NCBI GenBank assembly: GCA_002314555.1
Contig: DCGF01000076.1
Location: 1-5,810, forward strand
Direction: 5' to 3'
DNA length: 5,810 bases
Source: Ruminococcaceae bacterium UBA1785
GTDB taxonomy: Bacteria > Bacillota > Clostridia > Oscillospirales > Acutalibacteraceae
The notes beneath the pieces were generated by a model, which saw only the letters and a program-made list of their open reading frames with translations, made no database searches and was not told the origin of the DNA. Shown here piece after piece: positions 1 to 5,810 of this stretch. The first letter of the stretch is position 1. Each line of letters begins with the position of its first letter. The translations under genes were made by a program, and so were the position numbers.

Positions 1-96
1 GGTGAAACCTTGGTACTGTTCACGTACTGCAGGATCAGTTGAATTAAGTTTTTCAAGTCTGTCATAAAGTTTATCTGCAACTATATCGGCGAGTCA
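1..96 (-). other. dnaB: In-frame continuation of dnaB beyond the TGA codon
   Basis: Reading the minus strand past TGA (94-96) in the same frame gives 31 open codons to the window edge, including LADIVADKLYDRLEKL and ending EQYQGFT. This fits the DnaB segment leading into the RecA-like domain, where relatives have a pattern such as YxGIPTGF before the Walker A region. No frameshift is needed; one codon alone breaks the gene. CGA, AGA or GGA to TGA would each be a single-base change. It could be a sequencing or assembly error, a true nonsense mutation with a second dnaB elsewhere, or readthrough. The context TGA-C is known to be leaky in bacteria, but that alone proves nothing. The rest of the gene lies outside the window. 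Confidence 0.8.
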
Positions 97-573
97 GCTT
101 GCGTCCTCAGAGCCCTTGCCTTGACGAACGTTATAAATCTTCGTCTCGGCGCTCTCGAGGAGTACGTTTGCGTCTGCCTCGCCTGAAGTTGCTTCATCAA
201 GGATGTCTTTAGAGATGCCGATAAGACTTCTGATAAAGAACTTATCCTTAATTATCTTTGCATAATTTTCTACATTTGCTGTGGATACAACTGCCTGTGC
301 AAGTTCAGCGAGATAGTTTCTAGCAGCCGCCTCATCAAATGAAGGATCTGATTTTAAATCTTCAAGAACAAGAAGTGCATCAACAACCTGTCCATTTGCA
401 TCTATCTTAAGGATAGAGTTGTAAATAGACTTATGTTCGTTTCTGTAGAAATATTCAGCATTAAAACCTTTTGATTGGATAAGAGTGAGGCAACTTGGGT
501 CGCGAAGAATCGCACCAAGTACTGCCTGCTCGGCATCCATACTATAAGGCATGTTAAGATCGAAAGCGTCCAT
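94..573 (-). CDS. dnaB: Replicative DNA helicase DnaB, N-terminal part ending at an in-frame TGA
   Basis: This encodes the N-terminal domain of the hexameric helicase that unwinds DNA at the replication fork and contacts primase. Of the 159 residues, about 8-115 form the helical DnaB N-domain, with the family-typical stretches MPYSMDAEQAVLGAIL (8-23), FYRNEHKSIY (42-51) and VVSTANVENYAKIIKD (95-110). Residues 132-152 (ADANVLLESAETKIYNVRQG) match the linker helix that packs on the neighbouring subunit. A full DnaB is about 440-470 residues, so the RecA-like ATPase domain is absent from this product: TGA at 94-96 stops it just after the linker. The same frame then runs on with DnaB-like residues to the window edge. 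The ATG at 573 is supported by GAGG at 581-584, seven bases upstream. The gene lies 2 nt downstream of rplI and is last in the visible operon. Identity of the domain is near certain; whether the gene is functional is open. Confidence 0.9.
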   Translation of the reverse strand: MDAFDLNMPYSMDAEQAVLGAILRDPSCLTLIQSKGFNAEYFYRNEHKSIYNSILKIDANGQVVDALLVLEDLKSDPSFDEAAARNYLAELAQAVVSTANVENYAKIIKDKFFIRSLIGISKDILDEATSGEADANVLLESAETKIYNVRQGKGSEDAS

Positions 574-575
574 AA

Positions 576-1019
576 TTATTCCTCAGTTACTTGTACTTTT
601 AAATCTGCCTTTACACCGTCAAAGAGTTTTACTGATGCGTTATATGTGCCAAAGGCCTTAATTTCACCTACAGTAATTTTTCTCTTATCTACATCGATTT
701 TATATTCCTCTTTAATCTTTGCAGCGATTTCCTTTGCAGTTACGGAGCCAAAGAGTTTGCCTGCCTTACCTGCTTTTGCTGTCATCTTAAGAGTCTTACC
801 GTTAATCTTATCTGCGTTCTGCTGTGCATTAGCTTTTTCTGTATCATATTTGAACTGCTTTGAAGCATCAGCATTATTCTTCTCAGTTACGTTCTGAGCG
901 TTTGCTTCAACAGCAAGGTTCTTTGGAAAGAGAAAGTTACGTGCGTATCCATCAGATGCATTTACAAGTTCGCCCTTCTTACCAAGGCCTTTTACATCTT
1001 CTCTAAGTATTACTTTCAT
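576..1019 (-). CDS. rplI: Ribosomal protein bL9 (50S subunit L9)
   Basis: bL9 binds 23S rRNA near the L1 stalk base and extends outward from the 50S subunit, where it helps maintain reading frame. The 147 residues are the normal family length. The N-terminal rRNA-binding domain (1-50) carries the signature MKVILREDVKGLGKKGELV (1-19) followed by GYARNFLFPKNLA (24-36). A Lys/Ala/Asn-rich connecting helix (about 40-78) and a C-terminal domain (about 80-147, with GKLFGSVT at 87-94) follow. The C-domain is somewhat divergent: IKAFGTYNASVKLF (120-133) lacks the histidines often seen there. The start overlaps the gdpP stop as ATGA (1016-1019), with Shine-Dalgarno GAGGAG at 1028-1033 inside gdpP, so translational coupling to gdpP is likely. 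The stop is TAA and dnaB begins 2 nt later. Identification is secure. Confidence 0.97.
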   Translation of the reverse strand: MKVILREDVKGLGKKGELVNASDGYARNFLFPKNLAVEANAQNVTEKNNADASKQFKYDTEKANAQQNADKINGKTLKMTAKAGKAGKLFGSVTAKEIAAKIKEEYKIDVDKRKITVGEIKAFGTYNASVKLFDGVKADLKVQVTEE

Positions 1020-2959
1020 TGTTTGTTCTCCTCAAAGTATTGATTTATAGCATTTTCAAGTTTAACAACTGCGTCACCCATTGTGATATCAGAGAGCTGA
1101 GTTGCGGCCATAGAGAGATGTCCGCCGCCGCCTAAGTATTCCATAATTACTTGGACATTCATCTCACCGAGTGAACGAGCTGAAATATTTATCTGTTCAT
1201 TTTCTTCAAACAAAACATATGAGGACTTAACTCCGCTGACATTAAGGAGTTCGTTCGCTACTTGAGATGCGATGATACGGATATCATCGAAATGCTCGGT
1301 AGCAACAGCAACAGCGCAGCCTTTATAAGTTACTGCTGTAGAAATGATAGCGTTCTTATGTTTATAGTTCTCAATGTTATTAGCAAAGAGCTGCTTTACT
1401 GAAACTGTATCTGCGCCGATAGATTTAAGATATGCAGCTGCTTCAAATGTGCGAGCACCTGTTGAGAGCACGAAGTTTCTAGTATCAAGCATGATGCCAG
1501 AAAGAAGTGCTTCGGCACAGATAGGGTTAAGTTCAACTTTTGATGGAATGTACTGAAGAATCTCAGTTACCATCTCACAGGTTGAGGATGCGTTTGGCTC
1601 ATCGTAATAAAGAATAGCTGAAGTGATATAGTTAGCTGTTCTTCTATGATGATCAATTACAGCAACCTTTTCAAAAGATGGGAATATATCAGGATATTCA
1701 AGTGACTCTACCCTATGTGTATCTACGATAATAAGAAGACTCTTTGCAGTGCAGTAGTCATCTGCTACGGTACCGTCAATAAATGCGTTTGGCATAGCTG
1801 ACTCAGAGAGCTGTTCTATGAGTTGTTTTGCCATAGACTTCTCTTTATCACAGATGATGTAGCAAGGCTTTTCAAGTGCGCGTGCTGCCTCATAAATACC
1901 AACAGCAGCGCCGACGCTGTCAAGGTCTGAGAAACAGTGACCCATAACGAAGATGGCATCAGAGTTTATGATATGATCTGCAAAAGCAGATGCCATAAGT
2001 CTAGCTTTAATCTTAGTGTTCTTAGTTGAACCCTGGGTTAAACCGCCGAAGAACTGGAGTTCTCCGTCACTGTTTACTGTGGCCTGGTCACCGCCTCGGC
2101 TTTGGCTCATCTCAAGCGCCTGCTTCGAGAACTCGTCGCACTGGAGATATGTGCCGCCTCGGCCAACACCGATAGAGAGAGTAATCTCTACAGGGTTATC
2201 ACCATACTTATATCCACGAATGCTACGGAGAATCTCAAACTTCTTATCGATAATCTCCTGAAGTCCGCGCTCCTCCATAACCATAACGTATTTGCCGCTA
2301 CCGGTCTTTCTAAAGAAGCTTGGGTACTTAGATGCCCACTGTTCGAGTAGACGCTCAAGTTCACCGCTGATAACTTCGCATTCGCTATGTTTATAATTTT
2401 GATAAACCTCATCGAGGTTATCTATCTTCATCTGTAAAACTGCAGGACGAGTATACTGATACTCCTCCGCAAGTTTCTTAATCTCTGTGTTATCGATGAA
2501 GTAGAGACAGTATTGAGGCTTCTCAGCGGTATTAATGTTTGATGCGTAAACTGTATATTTCTTTTCGCCGTAGTTTACGCTCATACCGTACTGAGCTGAA
2601 GCCAATGTATCAAGTGAGATATCACCTATAAATTCGGATATCTTTCCGCTTTTAACTATGTCGTTACCAAGTACATCAGTTTCGAAGTACCTATTAAACC
2701 AAGCTATTTCGCCATTTGCATAGCAGACAATAGCTGGGAAAGGACGTTCAGTACTGCCGTCAACTGTGAAGAATTCAGATGCTTTCTTTGATATCTTTTT
2801 AAGCGACGCAGTCTTAAACGCATAGATTATAAGGCCGATAAGGCAAAGGCAGAGCAAAACAGCCGCCTGAATCATACCAGCAGTATAATTTATCGAGAAA
2901 ACATATAAAGTTGAGATAGCTGCCGCTACAAGGCAGATAACAGAGAATACTGTCTTCAC
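1016..2959 (-). CDS. gdpP: Cyclic-di-AMP phosphodiesterase GdpP (DHH/DHHA1 family, membrane-anchored)
   Basis: GdpP hydrolyses the second messenger c-di-AMP to pApA, affecting potassium and osmotic balance and cell-wall stress responses. The 647 residues match the family length. Two N-terminal membrane helices (about 3-22 and 28-48) anchor it. A PAS-like region (about 70-160) and a degenerate GGDEF domain (about 172-300) follow; the latter has RGGDQ (288-292) in place of GGDEF, as usual for GdpP and unlikely to be an active cyclase. The DHH domain has GHCFSDLD (340-347), VDTH (412-415), VIDHHRR (434-440) and LDTRNF (491-496), which supply the expected metal-binding His and Asp residues. DHHA1 ends with GGGGH (610-614). 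The start is GTG at 2959, preceded by GGAGG (2966-2970) with a six-base gap, one base after the RNase J stop. The TGA stop overlaps the rplI start. All catalytic motifs look intact. Confidence 0.95.
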   Translation of the reverse strand: MKTVFSVICLVAAAISTLYVFSINYTAGMIQAAVLLCLCLIGLIIYAFKTASLKKISKKASEFFTVDGSTERPFPAIVCYANGEIAWFNRYFETDVLGNDIVKSGKISEFIGDISLDTLASAQYGMSVNYGEKKYTVYASNINTAEKPQYCLYFIDNTEIKKLAEEYQYTRPAVLQMKIDNLDEVYQNYKHSECEVISGELERLLEQWASKYPSFFRKTGSGKYVMVMEERGLQEIIDKKFEILRSIRGYKYGDNPVEITLSIGVGRGGTYLQCDEFSKQALEMSQSRGGDQATVNSDGELQFFGGLTQGSTKNTKIKARLMASAFADHIINSDAIFVMGHCFSDLDSVGAAVGIYEAARALEKPCYIICDKEKSMAKQLIEQLSESAMPNAFIDGTVADDYCTAKSLLIIVDTHRVESLEYPDIFPSFEKVAVIDHHRRTANYITSAILYYDEPNASSTCEMVTEILQYIPSKVELNPICAEALLSGIMLDTRNFVLSTGARTFEAAAYLKSIGADTVSVKQLFANNIENYKHKNAIISTAVTYKGCAVAVATEHFDDIRIIASQVANELLNVSGVKSSYVLFEENEQINISARSLGEMNVQVIMEYLGGGGHLSMAATQLSDITMGDAVVKLENAINQYFEENKQ

Positions 2960-2960
2960 A

Positions 2961-4670
2961 TTAAACCTCCATAATAATTGGGAGAATCATTGGACTTCTT
3001 CTAGTTCTTTCATATACGAGCTGTCCAACTGAATCACGAATGCTGGACTTAATAGATGCCCAGTCTCTGATGTCGTTATCAATACAGTCTTCAGTAGCTT
3101 CTGATGCCGCACGTTTCATCTCTTCCATAATCTCTTCAGATTCACGGACATAGACAAATCCACGTGAGACGATATCAGGGCCGGCTATAACTTCGCCAGA
3201 AGCCGAATCGATAGTAAGAACAACTGTGATGATACCATCCTGTGAGAGCTTTGTACGGTCACGAAGTACAACCTGACCTACATCACCTACACCGGAGCCA
3301 TCGACAAATACTTTGCCAGCAGGTATTACGCCCTGCTCGTGGAACATACCGTCACATACTTCGACTGTTTTACCAATCTCAGCGATGATGATATCACGGG
3401 AGGCCATACCCATTTGGTTTGCAAGCATAGCATGCTTTGTAAGATGTTTCTGCTCACCGTGTACAGGAATGAAGTATTTAGGTTTAATAAGTGCGAGCAT
3501 GAGCTTAAGCTCTTCTTGGCTTGCGTGTCCTGATACGTGAACATCGTACATCTTTTCATATACTACTTCTGCGCCATGACGCATAAGTTCATTCACTACT
3601 TTACTTACCGACTTCTCATTACCCGGAATAGGTGTAGCTGAGATAATAACAAAGTCGTTAGATGAAATATTTACTTTCCTATGATCCTGGAAAGCCATAC
3701 GAGAAAGAGCTGACATAGGTTCACCCTGGCTACCTGTGGTAACGAGAAGAATCTGCCATGGCTCATAGTTTCCAATCTCATCGAGTGGAATGATAAGGTC
3801 ATCAGGTACTTCGAGGTATCCGAGTTCCTTACCTACAGCAATTACGTTTTCAAGTGAACGGCCTGAGAGAGCAACCTTTCTGCCGTTAGTAATTGCTTCA
3901 TTCATAATCTGCTGTACTCTGTGGATATTAGATGCGAAAGTCGCAACTATAATCCTACGTTTTCCAGCAAGTCTAAACAAAGTTTCAAAAGACTGACCAA
4001 CTGTCATCTCTGAAGCTGAATATCCAGGCTTCTCTGCGTTAGTTGAGTCAGCGAGGTAACAGAGTACACCCTCTTTACCTATCTCAGCAAAACGAGCAAG
4101 GTCAATCATCTGACCGTCGATAGGTGTGGTATCGATTTTAAAGTCGCCTGTCTGAATGATAGTACCGGCTTCACATCTAATAGCAAATGCCAAAGCATCT
4201 GGGATAGAGTGATTTACGTGAATAGCTTCAAGTTCAAACTTTCCAAGCTTTATCCTATCCCCAGGTTTAATCTCATGAAGCTCACATGCATCAAGCATGT
4301 CATGCTCACGAAGTTTACCCTTAATTAGACCAATAGTTAAAGGTGTGCCGTACACAGGTACGTTAACCACCTTAAGAAGGTAAGCAAGTCCACCTATATG
4401 ATCCTCATGTCCGTGGGTAATAACTACGCCCTTTATCTTATCTGCATTTCTCTGTACGTATGTGAAGTCTGGAATTACAAGGTCAACACCGAGCATATCA
4501 GACTCTGGGAATGCAAGGCCACAGTCAACAATAAACATGTCGCCGTCATACTCGTAGAGAGTCATGTTTTTTCCAATTTCATTAAGTCCGCCAAGGAAAG
4601 ATATCCTTACCGGAAGCTTAAATGTAGAATTCTTAGCCATCTTAGAAGATGACTTTCCGCTAGAACTCAT
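2961..4670 (-). CDS. rnj: Ribonuclease J (metallo-beta-lactamase/beta-CASP RNase)
   Basis: RNase J is a cytoplasmic 5'-to-3' exonuclease and endonuclease involved in mRNA decay and in rRNA and other RNA maturation. From the ATG at 4670 it has 569 residues, a normal size. The zinc ligands of the metallo-beta-lactamase fold are visible: HGHEDH (86-91), VNHSIPD (His154), GDFKID (Asp176) and PVHGE (His404). The beta-CASP insert (about 205-360) includes LADSTNAEKPG and LSGRSLEN, SGHASQEEL (His382) contributes to the active site, and the C-terminal domain spans about 447-569. A GTG at 4709 would add 13 residues, but AGGAG lies between it and the ATG and serves the ATG, so the shorter start is preferred. 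The first 17 residues are Ser/Lys-rich and probably disordered. The stop is TAA, with gdpP one base downstream. It is the first gene of the operon. Confidence 0.95.
   Translation of the reverse strand: MSSSGKSSSKMAKNSTFKLPVRISFLGGLNEIGKNMTLYEYDGDMFIVDCGLAFPESDMLGVDLVIPDFTYVQRNADKIKGVVITHGHEDHIGGLAYLLKVVNVPVYGTPLTIGLIKGKLREHDMLDACELHEIKPGDRIKLGKFELEAIHVNHSIPDALAFAIRCEAGTIIQTGDFKIDTTPIDGQMIDLARFAEIGKEGVLCYLADSTNAEKPGYSASEMTVGQSFETLFRLAGKRRIIVATFASNIHRVQQIMNEAITNGRKVALSGRSLENVIAVGKELGYLEVPDDLIIPLDEIGNYEPWQILLVTTGSQGEPMSALSRMAFQDHRKVNISSNDFVIISATPIPGNEKSVSKVVNELMRHGAEVVYEKMYDVHVSGHASQEELKLMLALIKPKYFIPVHGEQKHLTKHAMLANQMGMASRDIIIAEIGKTVEVCDGMFHEQGVIPAGKVFVDGSGVGDVGQVVLRDRTKLSQDGIITVVLTIDSASGEVIAGPDIVSRGFVYVRESEEIMEEMKRAASEATEDCIDNDIRDWASIKSSIRDSVGQLVYERTRRSPMILPIIMEV
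2966..2970 (-). promoter_or_regulatory. Shine-Dalgarno of gdpP, fixing its GTG start
   Basis: GGAGG on the minus strand lies six bases before the GTG at 2957-2959 and inside the last codons of the RNase J gene. The nearby ATG at 2959-2961 is out of frame and meets TGA at once, so GTG is the start the sequence supports. Confidence 0.8.
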
Positions 4671-4813
4671 TTTTGTAAGTTCTCCTTTCAATTTATTTTT
4701 TATCCGCACTTAAAGGCATACGCCTAAAATCCAAAACAAAAACAAAAACTAAAACTAAAAATAATCAAATAATATTATAAATAAAAAACTTAAATAAATA
4801 TTAAATATAGTGA
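4671..4813 (-). other. Long T-rich 5' leader of the RNase J operon
   Basis: If transcription starts about seven bases after the -10 box, the leader is about 140 nt. In the sense (minus) strand it is extremely T- and A-rich. It contains a low-complexity run at about 4732-4761 in which T tracts of four or five are separated by single G or AG, which reads on the plus strand as repeated CAAAA and CTAAAA units. Nearer the start codon, AGGC-GTAT-GCCT (4714-4725) could form only a four-pair hairpin. No known riboswitch is recognised and no open frame is visible. The low structure could leave RNase J mRNA easily reached by RNases; a role in autoregulation is speculative. Confidence 0.45.
4682..4686 (-). 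promoter_or_regulatory. Shine-Dalgarno of the RNase J gene, deciding the ATG start at 4670
   Basis: AGGAG on the minus strand lies about 11 bases before the ATG at 4668-4670, a slightly long spacing. It falls inside the longer frame that would begin with GTG at 4709; that GTG has no comparable site before it. Confidence 0.65.
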
Positions 4814-4819
4814 GATATT

Positions 4820-4849
4820 ATTTTATTACATTTTATACATGAATGTCAA
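4820..4849 (-). promoter_or_regulatory. Sigma-A-type promoter for the rnj-gdpP-rplI-dnaB operon
   Basis: On the minus strand a perfect -35 TTGACA (4844-4849) is followed after 18 bases by TAAAAT (4820-4825), one mismatch from the -10 consensus. Transcription would start near 4813. A second TATAAT occurs at 4774-4779 but has no convincing -35 at the right distance. The AT-rich setting makes chance -10 matches common, so the perfect -35 carries most of the weight. Confidence 0.7.
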
Positions 4850-4853
4850 ACAC

Positions 4854-4882
4854 TATTAAATTTTAACGAAATGTGTTAGAAT
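4854..4882 (+). promoter_or_regulatory. Extended -10 promoter for rnhA
   Basis: TAGAAT at 4877-4882 is preceded by TGT (4874-4876), giving an extended -10 element. The matching -35 position (4854-4859, TATTAA) is weak, as is common with extended -10 promoters. Transcription would start near 4889, giving a leader of only about 24 nt before the rnhA ATG. It lies back to back with the RNase J promoter. Confidence 0.55.
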
Positions 4883-4898
4883 ACCGTTAACAACAAAA

Positions 4899-4904
4899 AA
4901 GGTG
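4899..4904 (+). promoter_or_regulatory. Shine-Dalgarno of rnhA
   Basis: AAGGTG lies eight bases before the ATG at 4913 and supports that start. The protein begins a few residues before the first beta strand of the fold, as expected. Confidence 0.65.
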
Positions 4905-4912
4905 AAAAAGAT

Positions 4913-5359
4913 ATGCCAGATTTAACTAAAGTTGAAATGTTTACTGACGGTGCTTGCAGTGGCAACCCAGGCCCAGGTGGCTGGGGCACTATCCTCCGCA
5001 CCGGCAGCTATGAAAAAGAATTCTCCGGTGGAGATCCAGAAACTACAAACAACAAAATGGAACTCACAGCCGTAATTGAAGGATTCAAAGCACTTAAACG
5101 TCCGTGCAAAGTAACCCTTTACACAGACTCTAAATATGTTTCCGATGCCCTAATAAACAACTGGGCACAGAGTTGGAAGATGAATGGTTGGCGCAAATCT
5201 AACAAGAAGCCAGCACTCAACATCGAACTTTGGGATGAGCTTCTCGCCTTAATCGAACCACACGAGCTTCAAATCATCTGGCTCAAAGGTCACGCAGGTC
5301 ACCCAGAAAATGAGCGCTGTGACAAACTCGCAGTCGCTGCATATCAAAAATATCTTTAA
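4913..5359 (+). CDS. rnhA: Ribonuclease HI
   Basis: RNase HI cuts the RNA strand of RNA-DNA hybrids, removing R-loops and helping remove Okazaki primers. The 148 residues are nearly the length of the E. coli enzyme (155). The catalytic set is complete: Asp12 in FTDGACSGNPGPGGWG, Glu50 in NNKMELTAVIEG, Asp72 in YTDSKYV, and His127 and Asp137 in KGHAGHPENERCDKLA. The stretch NWAQSWKMNGWRKSNKKP (83-100) is the basic handle that grips the hybrid, so this is the classical handle-bearing bacterial type. The gene is alone on the plus strand, divergent from RNase J and convergent with dinB, whose stop codon begins at the next base. Five of its seven Ile codons are ATC, while the first seven in RNase J are all ATA or ATT. 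This may reflect strand, expression level or transfer. Identification is secure. Confidence 0.97.
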   Translation: MPDLTKVEMFTDGACSGNPGPGGWGTILRTGSYEKEFSGGDPETTNNKMELTAVIEGFKALKRPCKVTLYTDSKYVSDALINNWAQSWKMNGWRKSNKKPALNIELWDELLALIEPHELQIIWLKGHAGHPENERCDKLAVAAYQKYL

Positions 5360-5810
5360 TCACTTAATTCCAATTTCAGAATCTGACGAATAACCAAACT
5401 TAATAGAAGACGAACCGAATCGTTCTCTGATAGAAGCCATTGTATCCTCAATGGCTTCTTGTTTTTTGTTGTCCACCGAAACATCAAACAAAGAAGTTTG
5501 AACCGGCACTTCAGAGTCCGCTGGAACCAAATCATTTCCAGTCACACCAAGCAGTCGAATTGGCTTAGAAAAGTCCCAGTTTTCTCTAATCAAATCCATA
5601 GCAGTTTCAGCTATTTCTTTCTGCAAATATGTAGCCCCAGATATCTTACGCTGCCTTTGAATTTGATTAAAAGAAGGGTCCTTGATAGTCACCTGAATTA
5701 CAGTCGCTTTCAGTCCCTCATATCTTAGTCTTGAAGCCACCGAATCAGAGAGATACGACACCCCAGAAAAGACCTCTTTTTCGCCCAAAATATCTCTTCT
5801 AAAAGTCATC
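5360..5810 (-). CDS. dinB: Y-family DNA polymerase (DinB/Pol IV type), C-terminal part
   Basis: Only the last 149 codons are in the window; the gene runs off the right edge. Y-family polymerases copy damaged DNA at low fidelity. The visible part covers the end of the polymerase core and the little-finger (DNA-contacting) domain. MTFRRDILGEKEVFSGVSYL (1-20 of the visible part), VTIKDPSF (40-47) and the Arg-rich QRQRKISGATYLQKEI (51-66) fit DinB homologues of Clostridia. QTSLFD (104-109) is a likely beta-clamp-binding motif, followed by a 40-residue tail with SIRERFGSSSIKFG (126-139), also common in this group. The catalytic palm residues lie outside the window. The first Met seen (5807-5809) is internal. 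The TGA stop (5360-5362) abuts the rnhA TAA, and part of the tail also encodes the rnhA terminator on the other strand. Confidence 0.92.
   Translation of the reverse strand, partial: MTFRRDILGEKEVFSGVSYLSDSVASRLRYEGLKATVIQVTIKDPSFNQIQRQRKISGATYLQKEIAETAMDLIRENWDFSKPIRLLGVTGNDLVPADSEVPVQTSLFDVSVDNKKQEAIEDTMASIRERFGSSSIKFGYSSDSEIGIK
5432..5467 (+). terminator. Intrinsic terminator of rnhA, embedded in dinB
   Basis: A perfect inverted repeat with an 11-bp stem, AGAAGCCATTG (5432-5442) and CAATGGCTTCT (5449-5459), encloses a six-base loop. TG and then six T (5462-5467) follow on the plus strand. It starts 72 bases after the rnhA stop and suits plus-strand transcription. On the minus strand no T-run follows the hairpin, so it should not stop dinB. 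The same bases encode Glu-Ala-Ile-Glu-Asp-Thr-Met-Ala-Ser of the DinB tail. Confidence 0.75.

Noticed and set aside
40..96. Selenocysteine insertion at the dnaB TGA
   Set aside because: No convincing SECIS-like stem-loop follows the TGA, and DnaB is not a selenoprotein family.
1..573. A variant genetic code with TGA as a sense codon (Trp or Gly)
   Set aside because: Only one in-frame TGA occurs in about 1,800 codons, Trp is encoded by TGG throughout, and dinB ends at a natural point with TGA. The gdpP TGA is uninformative because TAA follows one codon later in frame.
2091..2163. Ten-base direct repeat CCGCCTCGGC at 2091-2100 and 2154-2163 in gdpP
   Set aside because: Both copies encode part of an Arg-Gly-Gly sequence in the degenerate GGDEF domain and are 63 bases apart. 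Shared codon choice explains them.
3313..3559. Overlapping open frames on both strands inside the RNase J gene, and similar ones within gdpP, rplI, rnhA and dinB
   Set aside because: They have no recognisable domains and no convincing ribosome site. They sit wholly within well-supported conserved genes, so they are shadows.
4284..4300. Inverted repeat ACATGC-N5-GCATGT inside the RNase J gene
   Set aside because: The stem is only six pairs, no T-run follows on either strand, and it lies well inside a conserved coding region.
4671..4709. A longer RNase J starting at GTG 4709
   Set aside because: AGGAG at 4682-4686 is placed to serve the ATG at 4670, and the extra 13 residues do not resemble a family N-terminus.
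5411..5426. LexA-like palindrome CGAAC-N6-GTTCT near dinB
   Set aside because: The Gram-positive LexA box has four bases between GAAC and GTTC, not six. The site lies at the 3' end of the dinB coding sequence, where it would not control a promoter.

Overview
The window looks like a chromosomal segment from a low-to-moderate-GC Firmicute, most likely a member of the Clostridia of the Oscillospiraceae/Ruminococcaceae type. This rests on three things: the GdpP-bL9-DnaB gene order typical of Firmicutes, an RNase J gene directly upstream, and the wording of the DnaB N-terminus and the DinB C-terminus. The placement is inferred from recalled family patterns, not from a search. No mobile element, CRISPR array, tRNA or rRNA was seen.

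Positions 1-4850, minus strand: a tight operon read right to left. It has a strong-looking promoter (TTGACA, 18 nt, TAAAAT at 4820-4849), a T-rich leader of about 140 nt, RNase J (2961-4670), the c-di-AMP phosphodiesterase GdpP (1016-2959, GTG start), ribosomal protein bL9 (576-1019) and the replicative helicase DnaB (from 573 leftwards). Gaps between genes are 1 nt, a 4-nt overlap and 2 nt, so co-transcription is very likely. The operon joins RNA turnover, cyclic dinucleotide turnover, translation and replication. The dnaB frame is interrupted by a TGA at 94-96, after which the same frame continues with DnaB-like sequence to the window edge. This is the oddest thing in the window.

Positions 4850-5359, plus strand: rnhA (RNase HI) is divergent from the operon. 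Its extended -10 promoter lies back to back with the RNase J promoter. Its Ile codons differ from those of RNase J.

Positions 5360-5810, minus strand: the C-terminal part of a DinB-type Y-family DNA polymerase. It converges on rnhA with no intergenic base. The best candidate terminator for rnhA, an 11-bp hairpin followed by T6, therefore lies inside the dinB coding sequence.

No wholly new system is evident. The gene content is core housekeeping. The points worth a second look are the dnaB stop codon, the terminator embedded in dinB, and the T-rich RNase J leader.
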